Shown here piece after piece: positions 51,672 through 60,036 of a stretch of DNA of 64,000 nt. Numbering within the stretch: position 1 is the first letter of the stretch; each line of letters starts with the position of its first letter. The notes under the pieces are model-generated. The model worked only from the letters and a program-made list of their open reading frames with translations, ran no database searches and was not told the DNA's origin. Source of the DNA: CAZGOM01 sp964542875 (GTDB taxonomy: Bacteria; Planctomycetota; Phycisphaerae; Phycisphaerales; Phycisphaeraceae); contig CAZIWA010000013.1 of NCBI GenBank assembly GCA_964542875.1, positions 1 to 64,000 of the forward strand. The letters run 5' to 3'. The translations under genes were made by a program, and so were the position numbers.

Positions 51672-52091
51672 CTATTCGGAAATGATGTCGTCGTTGGTGC
51701 CGGGGGCTTCGTCAGGGCCGGGGGAGACGATGGTGTAGGGTTTGCCGTGGAGCCCGGGCTGGATGTAGGTGAAGGAGTGTCCCCAGACGTCGGTTTCGAT
51801 TTTTGCGCCGTACGGGCCGTGCCAGTTGGGGATGGAGGCCGCGGGTTCTTTAATGAGGACGTGGAGGCCTTCCTGGGAAGAGGGGTAGCGGCCGGTGTCT
51901 TTCTTGAATTGCTCGAGCGCGGTCTGGATTCCTCGGATGGTGTGCTGGGTGCGGCGGATTTTGGCGTCGTCGAGGTTGACCGTGGGCATGAGGAAATAGA
52001 CAAGGAAAGCCAGGAAGAAGCAGAGGATGACAGGGGGTGCCCAGGTTTTCATAAGGAGATTCGGAGGCTGCTTGGAATGGAGCTTGCGCAT
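51672..52091 (-). CDS. GspG C-terminal-domain membrane-anchored protein
   Basis: 139 residues from ATG 52091 (MRKLHSKQPPNLLMKTW); a later ATG at 52052 is possible. One membrane segment (VILCFFLAFLVYFL, about residues 20-35), then a GspG-type domain: DDAKIRRTQHTIRGIQTALEQFKKDTGRYPSSQEGLHVLI and PWGH-like DVWGHSFTYIQPG. It lacks the GFTLIE leader, so it is not a normal substrate of the prepilin peptidase. The family is the major type II secretion pseudopilin, but here it stands alone. Confidence 0.8.
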   Translation of the reverse strand: MRKLHSKQPPNLLMKTWAPPVILCFFLAFLVYFLMPTVNLDDAKIRRTQHTIRGIQTALEQFKKDTGRYPSSQEGLHVLIKEPAASIPNWHGPYGAKIETDVWGHSFTYIQPGLHGKPYTIVSPGPDEAPGTNDDIISE

Positions 52092-52224
52092 GTATGTTAG
52101 CGAGGGAAAGGGGAAGCAATTGAAGCGGTGCGTGGCGATGTGGGCTTTGACGGGTGAGTGAACCGGTTTACACTGCTGTGGGTTCCACGATTCGCACACA
52201 TGCATTTCAAACTCGGAGCGCTCC

Positions 52225-53226
52225 ATGGCACGCAGATACTCGGTCATTTTGGGCAACCTTGGCAATACCAAAGACCGCTTTTGCGGAGGATACAAGGAAA
52301 ACCCGGACACGGTGACGATGCTGGCGCTGGCGGCGAAGATCCCGCATGTGGAGGGGATCGAGCTGGTGGGGACGTGGGATATCCGTCCTGACAATGTGCA
52401 GGTGATGAAGAAGGCACTCAGCGACAACGGCAAGAAGTGCGTGTCGATCATCCCGGATTTGTTTGCAGACAAGACCTGGGGACGGGGCAGCTACAGCAGC
52501 AACGACCCGGTGGTGCGGCAGAAGGCGCTGGACTACTCGCGCAAGATGTGTGACATCGCCAAGGAAATGGGATGCCCGCTGATGAATATCTGGCCGGGGC
52601 AGGATGGGTACGACTACCTGCTGAATACGGATTATGACTCGGCGCGAAGCTGGTTCTGCGAAGCCGTGACGACACTGGCGACGGAGTACCCGGACCTGCG
52701 TTTTGCCCTGGAATACAAGCCCAAGGAGCCGCGATGCCGGAGCTACATCGCGACGATGGCCGATACGCTCTTGATGTGCCTGGATACCGGCAAAAACAAC
52801 GTGGGCGTGTGCATCGACACCGGGCACGCTTATGTGGCGCAGGAATCCGTGGGCGAAGCCATCGTGCTGGCCAAGCGCGCCAAAGGCGGCTACCCCGACA
52901 CCGCAGGCCGGCTGTTTCATATGCACTTCAACGACAACCACGGACAGTGGGATGACGACATGATCGTGGGCACCGTGCACAGCACGACCTACATCGAGAC
53001 GCTCTACTGGCTCGACAAGATGGGGTACAAAGGTTGGCTGTCGATGGACCAGTACCCGTACCGTGAGGACGCCGCCGGCGCGATCGGCGAGAGCATCCTG
53101 TGGCTGCGGCAGTTTGATGAGGTCGTGCAAAAGGGGCGCGCGGAGATCGATGCGCTGATCGCCAAAGGCGATGCGGTGGCGACCTCGCGGTTTTTACGCA
53201 AGAACCTTGGACCCGGGCAGGCATAA
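52225..53226 (+). CDS. Xylose-isomerase-like TIM-barrel sugar isomerase/epimerase
   Basis: 333 residues of the AP-endonuclease-2/xylose isomerase-like superfamily. Metal ligands probably lie in FALEYKPKEPR, VCIDTGHAYVA and HMHFNDNHGQWDDD. C-terminal WLSMDQYPYREDAAG is a typical strand. It isomerises or epimerises a free sugar or sugar acid; exact sugar not determinable (rhamnose-isomerase-like proteins are one option). GGAG (52215-52218) fixes the ATG at 52225. It is divergent from the GspG-like gene. Confidence 0.85.
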   Translation: MARRYSVILGNLGNTKDRFCGGYKENPDTVTMLALAAKIPHVEGIELVGTWDIRPDNVQVMKKALSDNGKKCVSIIPDLFADKTWGRGSYSSNDPVVRQKALDYSRKMCDIAKEMGCPLMNIWPGQDGYDYLLNTDYDSARSWFCEAVTTLATEYPDLRFALEYKPKEPRCRSYIATMADTLLMCLDTGKNNVGVCIDTGHAYVAQESVGEAIVLAKRAKGGYPDTAGRLFHMHFNDNHGQWDDDMIVGTVHSTTYIETLYWLDKMGYKGWLSMDQYPYREDAAGAIGESILWLRQFDEVVQKGRAEIDALIAKGDAVATSRFLRKNLGPGQA

Positions 53227-53366
53227 GGGCAGGGGGGATCTTAGAGGGGAATCAAGAGAGCGACACGGATAGCCTGAATAGAGATGTAGACGTGCTGGGC
53301 GAGGGGATGCAGAAAAGACATGCTCACGCGGGAAAGCATCGCGCGCGGCATTGGCGTTTGGGTGGG

Positions 53367-53654
53367 TTAGTCGGCTTCGTCGAATTTGCGGTTGACGAGA
53401 TCGACCAGGGCGGCGAGGGCTTTGGGGGCGTCAGGGCCTTCAACGACGATGTCCAGTTCAGTACCCATGGTGGCGGCGAGCATCATCATGTGCATGATGC
53501 TTTTGCCGTCGACTTCCAGGTCCTCTTTACGGACCAGAACAACACTTTGAAATTCGTTGGCTTTGTCAACGAAACTCATCGCGGGCCGGGCGTGAAGGCC
53601 AAGGCGGTTTTGGATCTTGACTCTCGCGGTGCAGGATCCTGAGGTGGTGTTCAT
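53367..53654 (-). CDS. ptsH: HPr-family phosphocarrier protein
   Basis: 95 residues. The phosphorylated His is His21 in GLHARPA, and the regulatory serine corresponds to Ser52 in GKSIMHMMMLAA. It relays phosphate from enzyme I or acts as a regulator. It sits with the EIIA-Ntr gene, so it is more likely an NPr-type regulator than a transport HPr. No enzyme I or IIB/IIC transporter is in the window. ATG 53654. Confidence 0.93.
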   Translation of the reverse strand: MNTTSGSCTARVKIQNRLGLHARPAMSFVDKANEFQSVVLVRKEDLEVDGKSIMHMMMLAATMGTELDIVVEGPDAPKALAALVDLVNRKFDEAD

Positions 53655-54103
53655 ACCTAGCGCTCTCCACGGCGAAGTCCAAAACGATTAAATCGACCGG
53701 TTTCCAAGACGCGTTTAGAAGAAAACGCGAGGACGGGCATTCACCGGCGCGGAACAAGTCCTAAAACAATAACGTCCGGATCGAAGGTTTCAACTCGGAA
53801 GCGGATTTAGGGGAAGATTTTTAGTGGGATAGGGCCGGCCGTGGAGGCATTAAGGGGCGCAGCGGCGGGGAGAAGCTTTGAAAATGGCTGGTTGGAGATT
53901 GTTGGGAGAGGTCTTTGTGCGTCCATCGAGGGTGCAAAAAGAAACTCTCCATCATCGTGAGGCTCGCGCTCGCGGACTCGCGACACCGACGGCTACAAAT
54001 ACCTTTGCCCCCTGTCAGGGCTTGGCTTGAGGCGCCAGTGTTGGGCCACTGACTCATTCGTGCGATTGATGGAGAGGCGGTTATGCAGGTCGCCTCTTCA
54101 GGA
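53655..54103. other. 449-bp gap between ptsH and ptsN
   Basis: No convincing gene. The 237-bp minus frame at 53821-54057 lacks a family or ribosome-binding site. In related clusters hprK often lies between ptsN and ptsH; no HprK motif is present here. Confidence 0.5.
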
Positions 54104-54577
54104 TTATTTGATGATGCCGGCGTCGGTTTCGAGGATGAGGTCCCAGACGTGCTCAGGCTTGGTGGCCTGTTTGAGGAATTTACGGAAGGTGTCGTTGAGG
54201 AGGCTGTTGAAGATGACTTCCATGGCCTGGATGTGGAGATCGGGCTGGTCGGCGGGGCTCAGGACGAGCATGACGCTGTAGACAGGCTGCTTGTCCAGGG
54301 CGTTAAAGTCGACGCCTTTCTGGCTGATGCCCACGGCGACGGTCATTTTCTTGACTTTGGGATGCTTGACGTGGGGGACGGCGACGCCTTTGCCAAAGCC
54401 GGTGGAGCCTTTGGATTCGCGGTCGATGATGGATTTAACAAGGTCGTCCTTGGCGGTTTTGGGGGCGACGCCGGTGGCCAGAAGGAGCTCGACGAGCTCG
54501 ACGATGGCTTCGTCACGTTCGGTGCTTTGGATGTCGGCGGTGATGGCTTGCTTGGCAATGATCTCCTGAAGCTTCAT
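54104..54577 (-). CDS. ptsN: PTS EIIA-Ntr protein
   Basis: 157 residues from ATG 54577, with AGGAGA about 12 bp upstream. EIIA-type domain: the phosphorylated His69 lies in GKGVAVPHVKHPKVKKM, and SPADQPDLHIQAMEVI follows. It is the regulatory (nitrogen-type) EIIA that signals carbon/nitrogen or potassium status, together with the HPr-like protein. The longer frame to 54652 adds a low-complexity N-terminus and is not used. Confidence 0.93.
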   Translation of the reverse strand: MKLQEIIAKQAITADIQSTERDEAIVELVELLLATGVAPKTAKDDLVKSIIDRESKGSTGFGKGVAVPHVKHPKVKKMTVAVGISQKGVDFNALDKQPVYSVMLVLSPADQPDLHIQAMEVIFNSLLNDTFRKFLKQATKPEHVWDLILETDAGIIK

Positions 54578-54736
54578 CGGGGTAGGTCTCCTGGGAAGGT
54601 CCTTTGGATCGGAATTCGGCGGAACGGTTTTGGATTGTTGTCGGCCTGTCACGGGTCCTGAAGTTCGGGGGAGGGCCCGTGACAGGCCGGCAAACTGTTA
54701 CAAAGAGTTTGCACGGCGCGTATTTCGGAGGGGGGA

Positions 54737-55054
54737 TTAGCCCGCAGCGGAAGTGTGACCCTTGTGGGTCTTGGTCTTTTCCTTGTAGTCGCGGAGCTGA
54801 CGGACGACTTTGTCTACGAGGCCGTCGATGCAGCCGTAGAGGTCTTCGCCGTGCACTTTGGCGACGAAGTGTTCGTGGCGGTCGACGTGGATGATGCCTT
54901 CAACTTCAAAGGCGTGCGCGTCATGCTTGCCCAGGACGAGTTCGATCTTACTGATCGTGTTGAGATAGTGTGGCAGCTTGTTCATCTTTTCCTCGGCGAA
55001 GGTCTTGATTGCCGGGGTGATTTCCAGATGCTTACCGGAGACGATGATCTGCAT
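54737..55054 (-). CDS. hpf: Ribosome hibernation-promoting factor, short form
   Basis: 105 residues (MQIIVSGKHLEITPAIKTFAEEKMNKLPHYL), the size of short HPF/YfiA proteins. IHVDRHEHFVAKVHGEDLYGCIDGLVDKVVRQLRDYKEK is the conserved basic ribosome-contact segment. It blocks the 30S tRNA/mRNA path in stationary cells. AAAGGAG directly upstream sets ATG 55054. The hpf-ptsN neighbourhood is conserved in many bacteria, here without rpoN. Confidence 0.94.
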   Translation of the reverse strand: MQIIVSGKHLEITPAIKTFAEEKMNKLPHYLNTISKIELVLGKHDAHAFEVEGIIHVDRHEHFVAKVHGEDLYGCIDGLVDKVVRQLRDYKEKTKTHKGHTSAAG

Positions 55055-55116
55055 TGCGTACTCCTTTCGCACGCGGTCTTGGGGCGACGGGCCCGGACCC
55101 TTATTCATTACGAAGT

Positions 55117-55995
55117 CTATGCTACACCGGAACCGCCGGGCTGCTTAATTTCGATTTGATTTTGGTTGTGGAAACCGGGTGATGAAATGTTTGGCTGATT
55201 GGCGACGCCGGGGATGACGACGCCTGCGGAGACGATGAATTTGAGGGCTTCATCAATGGACATGGAGAGAGGGACGGTTTCGGTTTCGGGGACGGTGATG
55301 ACGTAGCCGGAGAAAGGGGTGGGGGTGCTGGGGACGTAGACGCTGACGCAGGGAACGCCCAGAGTCTGGCGGAGCTGGGGGAGGGAACTGCCAGTGACGA
55401 AGCCGACCATCCATGCGCCTTTGCGGGGGAACTCCACGGCGACGACGCGGGAGAACTGCATGGTTTGCTTGTCCTGGCCGCCTACGAGGAAGTCGGTGAT
55501 TTGTTTGAATGCGGGGTAGAGCTGGGCAAAACCGGGGACGCGCTGGGCCTGGGATTCAAGATACTCAAAGAGCTTTCGGCCAAAGAGGCTGCCGAGAATG
55601 GCGCCAATGGCTGCGAGGAGGATGACGGCGAGGATGAGGCCGATGGTGTCCAGCGGGTAACGGCTGTTTTGCCAGGAGGCATCCAGAGCGGAACGGCGAG
55701 CCATGAGGGCAAGAGCCTGGTCGTGATCAGGGAGCGCGTTGAGCTCCGACCGCTGAAGCGGGGAGAGGCCTTCTTCGTAGCTGGCGATGTAATCCTTGGA
55801 AAGAACGGGGTACGGCGTGGCGTAGAGCATGCCTTCGCGGACCAGGCCGTTGATGGGCTTGGCGATGTTTTCCTTAAGAAAACCGTAGGCGAAGATGAGC
55901 AGCCAAAGGGTGAGCAGCGTGGGCAGGAGCATGGTGAGCCCACGTATGAAGAAGAGTTTGAAGGTGGCGAATCTGGGTGGTTTGAGCGTGGTCAT
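55117..55995 (-). CDS. DUF502 family membrane protein
   Basis: 292 residues. N-terminal FFIRGLTMLLPTLLTLWLLIFAYGFLKENIAKPINGLV and later segments about 130-155 form two membrane regions typical of DUF502. VAVEFPRKGAWMVGFVTG and VYVPSTPTPFSGYVITVPE are characteristic of the family's soluble part. Function unknown; it is common in planctomycetes and gram-negatives. It is 62 bp upstream of hpf on the same strand, so the cluster DUF502-hpf-ptsN-ptsH may be one operon. Confidence 0.9.
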   Translation of the reverse strand: MTTLKPPRFATFKLFFIRGLTMLLPTLLTLWLLIFAYGFLKENIAKPINGLVREGMLYATPYPVLSKDYIASYEEGLSPLQRSELNALPDHDQALALMARRSALDASWQNSRYPLDTIGLILAVILLAAIGAILGSLFGRKLFEYLESQAQRVPGFAQLYPAFKQITDFLVGGQDKQTMQFSRVVAVEFPRKGAWMVGFVTGSSLPQLRQTLGVPCVSVYVPSTPTPFSGYVITVPETETVPLSMSIDEALKFIVSAGVVIPGVANQPNISSPGFHNQNQIEIKQPGGSGVA

Positions 55996-56058
55996 GGTGT
56001 GGATTCATTATAAGAGTGGGGAGTGGCGGGGGGTTATCGGGGGAATCTGGAGGGACGG

Positions 56059-56083
56059 GAATTACGAAGTATGAATTACAAGT
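56059..56083. repeat. Degenerate word-like repeat (AATTACGAAGTATGAATTAC type)
   Basis: Three imperfect copies of the TTACGAA/TATGAATT word, between DUF502 and the glnB terminator, as at 8533. Confidence 0.55.
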
Positions 56084-56113
56084 CAGTGGGGGAAGAGAAG
56101 GTTTGTTTCAACG

Positions 56114-56157
56114 AAAAACCGGCGGAGAGGTTTTGGTCTCTCCGCCGGTCTTTTTTG
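56114..56157 (-). terminator. Bidirectional intrinsic terminator after amt-glnB
   Basis: Perfect 12-bp stem ACCGGCGGAGAG / CTCTCCGCCGGT (56118-56129 / 56138-56149), with T runs on both strands. It ends the minus-strand amt-glnB transcript and could act on the plus strand too. Confidence 0.88.
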
Positions 56158-56201
56158 TTTGCGTCAGTTTGTCTTGAGTGTTTGCTCAGACGTTGTCGTG
56201 T

Positions 56202-56555
56202 TTAGTGTCCGACGGGGGTGACGGCTGCGACGTCTTCTTCGCCGGTGCGGATCCGGTAGACCTTGTCCACTGGGAGGACGAAGACCTTGCCGTCGCCGAC
56301 TTCGCCGGTTTTGGCGGCGGAGAGGATGGCTTTGACGGCGGGCTGAACGAAGGGTTCGGAGACGCCGATTTCGATGCGGATCTTGTCGTGGAGCTCGATC
56401 TTGACGGTGGTGCCGCGGTAGTTTTCGACTTCTTCGGTTTCGCCGCCGTGGCCTTGAACCTTGGAGATCGAGAGACCGTAGACTTCGGCCTTGTAGAGGG
56501 CCTTGAGGACGTCATTGAGCGAGTCGGGACGGATGATGGCAACGATCAACTTCAT
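56202..56555 (-). CDS. P-II nitrogen regulatory protein
   Basis: 117-residue P-II protein sensing ATP/ADP and 2-oxoglutarate, normally binding and gating the ammonium channel. KLIVAIIRPDSLNDVLKALYKAEVYGLSISKVQGHG matches P-II; the T-loop is ENYRGTTVKIEL. In this alignment (no gaps) position 51 is Val rather than the uridylylatable Tyr51 of E. coli GlnB/GlnK; Thr49 is present. The gene overlaps the stop of amt by ATGA (translational coupling), which makes it GlnK-like. A perfect terminator follows the stop. Confidence 0.95.
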   Translation of the reverse strand: MKLIVAIIRPDSLNDVLKALYKAEVYGLSISKVQGHGGETEEVENYRGTTVKIELHDKIRIEIGVSEPFVQPAVKAILSAAKTGEVGDGKVFVLPVDKVYRIRTGEEDVAAVTPVGH

Positions 56556-57988
56556 GCCTTGGCTCCTGCTACTTGGGTGGAGGTGCTGGTGGACGCGGAT
56601 TTGATTTCATCAGGGAGGACGAGGATGGCAGCTTCGCCGTTGGAATAGGCTTCTTCGCCGTGCTGGGAGATATCCAGGCCGGTGCCCTGTTGCTTGTCGG
56701 TGGCGCGGATGCCGATGACAGCCTTGAGGACCAGGAGGAGGATGGCGGAGACGATGCCGGAGTAGACGATGGTGGCGATGACGCCCTTGGCCTGGATGAC
56801 CAGCTGCGCGCCCATGTTGTAGTCGGCTTTGATGGCCGAGTTGGCAACGGAGGAGGCGAAGACTGCGGTGAGCATGGCGCCGGTGACGCCGCCGAGGCCG
56901 TGGGCCGCGACAACGTCGAGTGAGTCGTCGAGCGCGGTCTTGGCGCGGTAGACGATGGCGAAGTAGCTGGGGAAGGTGGCGATGGCGCCGATGGCCAGCG
57001 CGCCCATGGGTTCAACGAAACCAGCGGCGGGGGTGATGGCGACGAGGCCAACGACGATGCCGGTGGCAGCGCCGACGCCCGTGACCTTACCGGTGCGGAT
57101 GAGGTCAAGGATGGCCCAGAGGACCAGGGTGGCGGCGGGGGCCAGGAAGGTGTTGACGAAGGCGTAGGAGGCGACAGCGTTGGGGCTCAGAGCGGAGCCG
57201 GCGTTAAAGCCGAACCAGCCGAACCACAGGAGCCCGGCGCCCAGGAGGACGAAGGGGACGTTGTGGGGGAGGAGAGCCTGCTTGCCGTAGTCCTTGCGCT
57301 TGCCAAGGATGAGGGCGGCGACGAGGGCGGCGGCGGCGGCGTTGATGTGAACGACGGTGCCGCCGGCGAAGTCCAGGGCGCCTTCAACGAAGAGCCAGCC
57401 GTTGGCCTGCCACACCCAGTGGCAGACGGGGGAGTAGACCAGGAGGGACCAGAGGCCCAGGAAGATGACGTAGGGAACGAACTTCATGCGTTCCACGATT
57501 GCGCCGGAGATCAGCGCAGCGGTGATGACGGCGAAGGTGGCCTGAAAGGCGAAGTAGAGGACGTGGGGGAGGGTGCCGTTGGCGGAACCGTCCACACCCT
57601 TCATGCCGAGGAAGGAGAGGTCACCGATCCAGGCGTTGCCTGCGCCGTAGGCGAGGGAATAACCAGCCAGCGCCCAGACGATGGTGACGACACCCAGGGC
57701 GATGAAGCTCATCATCATGGTGTTGAGCATGTTCTTGGAGCGGGTGAGCCCGCCGTAGAAGAACGCGAGAGCGGGGGTCATCAGCAGCACGAGGGCTGAG
57801 GAGACCAGAATCCAGGCAGTGTCAGCGGCATTGATGGCCGCAGCGGCGGCTGCGGGCGCGGCTTCCGGCGTTGGAGCCGGAGCAGGCGCGGTTTCAGGTG
57901 ACTGTGCAAAAAGCATCGCCGGAGCGGCGACGGCCAGAGTCAGGGCGATCATAGGCCCGAACCGGCTAATCCAAGAACGACTTCCCAT
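56552..57988 (-). CDS. amt: Ammonium transporter (Amt family)
   Basis: 478 residues. An N-terminal signal peptide (MGSRSWISRFGPMIALTLAVAAPAMLFAQ) precedes a Pro/Ala linker (about 30-50) and 11 predicted helices. The twin pore histidines lie in GGTVVHINAAAAALV and DVVAAHGLGGVTGAM. It imports ammonium through the cytoplasmic membrane. ATG 57988 is chosen because AGGAGG (57995-58000) has 6-bp spacing to it; the upstream start at 58006 would lack a site. A sigma-54 promoter (58052-58067) lies upstream, fitting nitrogen control. Confidence 0.95.
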   Translation of the reverse strand: MGSRSWISRFGPMIALTLAVAAPAMLFAQSPETAPAPAPTPEAAPAAAAAAINAADTAWILVSSALVLLMTPALAFFYGGLTRSKNMLNTMMMSFIALGVVTIVWALAGYSLAYGAGNAWIGDLSFLGMKGVDGSANGTLPHVLYFAFQATFAVITAALISGAIVERMKFVPYVIFLGLWSLLVYSPVCHWVWQANGWLFVEGALDFAGGTVVHINAAAAALVAALILGKRKDYGKQALLPHNVPFVLLGAGLLWFGWFGFNAGSALSPNAVASYAFVNTFLAPAATLVLWAILDLIRTGKVTGVGAATGIVVGLVAITPAAGFVEPMGALAIGAIATFPSYFAIVYRAKTALDDSLDVVAAHGLGGVTGAMLTAVFASSVANSAIKADYNMGAQLVIQAKGVIATIVYSGIVSAILLLVLKAVIGIRATDKQQGTGLDISQHGEEAYSNGEAAILVLPDEIKSASTSTSTQVAGAKA

Positions 57989-58051
57989 TGGCATCCTCCT
58001 CGCCATGTGCGAATTGGGTTAGCGCACGCGCGCCGACCCCGATGACGTATA

Positions 58052-58067
58052 AGCAAGCGTCGTGCCA
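58052..58067 (-). promoter_or_regulatory. Sigma-54 promoter of amt-glnB
   Basis: On the minus strand the sequence is TGGCAC-GACGC-TTGCT, an exact match to the -24/-12 consensus TGGCAC-N5-TTGCW. It gives an expected start near 58041, about 53 bases before the amt ATG. It is consistent with NtrC-type activation. Confidence 0.8.
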
Positions 58068-58644
58068 GAGTTGAGTGCCTGATGACGAGGCAGTGGGGCG
58101 AGGGGTGGTGAAAATGGGCTCAAATGTGCTGAAAACAAGACGTTAACGAGATGTGAGGACGGATACGAAAGTGATTAAAATTTACATTTATGGTGTTGAC
58201 ATTGGGGTTTGAGGAGGGGGCAAGCGAGGATTTAGGAGGCTTTTAGGTGTGGCGGCGGGTGAGGCGTGCCTAGTTTTTGGGCACGGTGTCGGAATGCGGG
58301 TGCATCCAGTGCAATCGCCTTTGGACAATGCGAAGGCGCATGCGCCCAGGAGGGTGTCGGGTTTTCGGCTTGTCAGGGGGGCTTTGAGAAGCCTGGTTCA
58401 TCCCAGGTGCACGACTCTTATAAGTAGACTCAAACCGGGATCAACCCAGTTCTGGGACACGCGATAACCCGGTCCCCGACACTCCGAACGCTTGGGCTGT
58501 CGTCGAATGCGATCACCTTGGGGTGGATCAGAGGCAGAGGGTTACGCGGGGGTGAGTGACGGTGGAGATTGGGTTTGATGAAAGAATAGTTGTATAATGC
58601 AAGTGTCGGGTGGGTGAGGTTGATATGATTTGCCACTTCATTTT
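58068..58644. other. Long intergenic region upstream of the MFS gene, with hairpins
   Basis: About 580 bp without a gene. Holds a hairpin CCTGG/CCAGG (58392-58407) and a nested one at 58434-58473 (ACCGGG..CCCGGT around CCCAG-TT-CTGGG). A TATAAT (58593-58598) with TTGGGT 18 bp upstream (58569-58574) is the likely promoter of the MFS gene. Confidence 0.5.
58569..58598 (+). promoter_or_regulatory. Sigma-70-like promoter of the MFS gene
   Basis: Perfect -10 TATAAT at 58593-58598 with a weak -35 TTGGGT at 58569-58574 (18-bp spacer). Expected start about 58605, 40 bases before ATG 58645. Confidence 0.45.
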
Positions 58645-60036
58645 ATGAGCGAGCCCGTGACAACATCTTCAGAGACGACTCCGATCAGACCCGGCGAAGT
58701 GCTGGGACAGCCTAATTTCACGCGGTACATGATCGGCGCGTTCATGGGGTACAACGGGCTGCTGATGGAGACGTTTGCGCTGGGTTGGGACTTATACGAC
58801 AGGACCCGGGAGCCGGGGAAGATTGGGATGATCGGGCTGGTGCAGGTGATTCCGGTGATGCTTTTTGCGTTGCCGGCGGGTCACATCGCTGACATGTTTG
58901 ACCGGCGCAAGGTCTTGCTGGTGGCGCAGTCGGTGATCGTGCTGGCGACATTTTCGCTGGCGATGGTTTCGTGGCTTGCACCGCATGACCTGATCTGGCC
59001 GTTGTACCTGTGTCTGCTGGTGAGCGCGATCGGCCGGGCGTTTGCGGGGCCGACGCGGTCGGCGCTGGTGCCGCAGCTTGTACCGGCGCGGCTGCTGCCA
59101 AGTGCGATCAAATGGACCAGCGGGGTGTTTCAATCGACGGTGATCATCGGGCCAGCGGTGGCGGCGCTGCTCATCTGGCTGGGGCGCAATTCGTCTTCAG
59201 AGTATTGGAAGGCTCACGCCGCGATGCCGGTGTATTTCCTGACCAGCGCGATGTGTCTTGGGTTTTTGCTTGCGATCTATTCGCTGAAACTCGCACCGGC
59301 GGTGAGGACGTACAAGGCGATGTCGGTGGCGTCGCTTCTGGAAGGGCTCAAGTTTGTGATCCAGACGCGCGTGATTCTTGCATCCACGCTGCTGGATATG
59401 TTCGCGGTGCTGCTGGGCGGAGCGGTGGCGCTGCTGCCGGTGTTTGCCAAGGACGTCCTGCATGGGGGGCCGTTTGGCGAAGAGGCGATGCTGTGGGCGC
59501 TGAGGGTGGCTCCTGCTGTGGGGGGGCTGCTCATGTCCGTGGCCATCATGCGGACGCAGATGCTCAACAGGGCGGGCCGGGCGCTTTTGTGGTCGGTGGC
59601 GATGTTCGGGGTGTGCACGATCGTGTTTGGACTTTCGACGAGCTTCTGGCTGTCGCTGCTGATGATCGGGCTGACAGGTGCGTTTGACATGGTGAGCGTG
59701 ATCGTGCGGCACACGCTGGTGCAAACAATGACCCCTGACGCGCTGCGTGGCCGGGTGAGCGCGGTGAACGGGTTGTTTATCGGCATTTCCAATGAACTGG
59801 GGGATGTGGAATCAGGGTTTGTGGCGCAGTGGCTGACGGTGCTTTATCTACCGGTGCTGGCTGCGCCGGGGATGGCGCACACGCAGGAGCAGATCCGAAC
59901 TGCGGTGGTGAAGGCAAGCATGATGACGGTGGCCGCGGGGGGTGTGGGGACGATCCTGGTGGTGATCGCGATGTGTTTTGTTGCGCCGGGGCTGCTGAAG
60001 CTGGGTCGGCTGGAGGATATGGCGCGGAAGGATTGA
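58645..60036 (+). CDS. MFS transporter (EntS/MFS_3-like exporter)
   Basis: 463 residues from ATG 58645. Twelve expected hydrophobic segments; the motif ADMFDRRKVLL (about residues 88-98) is the MFS loop 2-3 signature, and SAIGRAFAGPTRSALVPQLVPARLLPSA is typical of the MFS_3 group (enterobactin exporter EntS-like, DHA3). RGRVSAVNGLFIGISNELG is the second half's conserved strand. Probably exports a small molecule or drug; substrate unknown. It lies alone on the plus strand. Confidence 0.9.
   Translation: MSEPVTTSSETTPIRPGEVLGQPNFTRYMIGAFMGYNGLLMETFALGWDLYDRTREPGKIGMIGLVQVIPVMLFALPAGHIADMFDRRKVLLVAQSVIVLATFSLAMVSWLAPHDLIWPLYLCLLVSAIGRAFAGPTRSALVPQLVPARLLPSAIKWTSGVFQSTVIIGPAVAALLIWLGRNSSSEYWKAHAAMPVYFLTSAMCLGFLLAIYSLKLAPAVRTYKAMSVASLLEGLKFVIQTRVILASTLLDMFAVLLGGAVALLPVFAKDVLHGGPFGEEAMLWALRVAPAVGGLLMSVAIMRTQMLNRAGRALLWSVAMFGVCTIVFGLSTSFWLSLLMIGLTGAFDMVSVIVRHTLVQTMTPDALRGRVSAVNGLFIGISNELGDVESGFVAQWLTVLYLPVLAAPGMAHTQEQIRTAVVKASMMTVAAGGVGTILVVIAMCFVAPGLLKLGRLEDMARKD

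Noticed and set aside
53821..54057. 78-residue minus-strand frame in the gap between ptsN and ptsH
   Set aside because: No ribosome-binding site, low-complexity ending, no family; no HprK motif.
58270..58410. NtrC-like sites (GCAC..GGTGCA) upstream of amt
   Set aside because: Several partial GTGCA words occur, but none has the full GCAC-N7-GTGC spacing.
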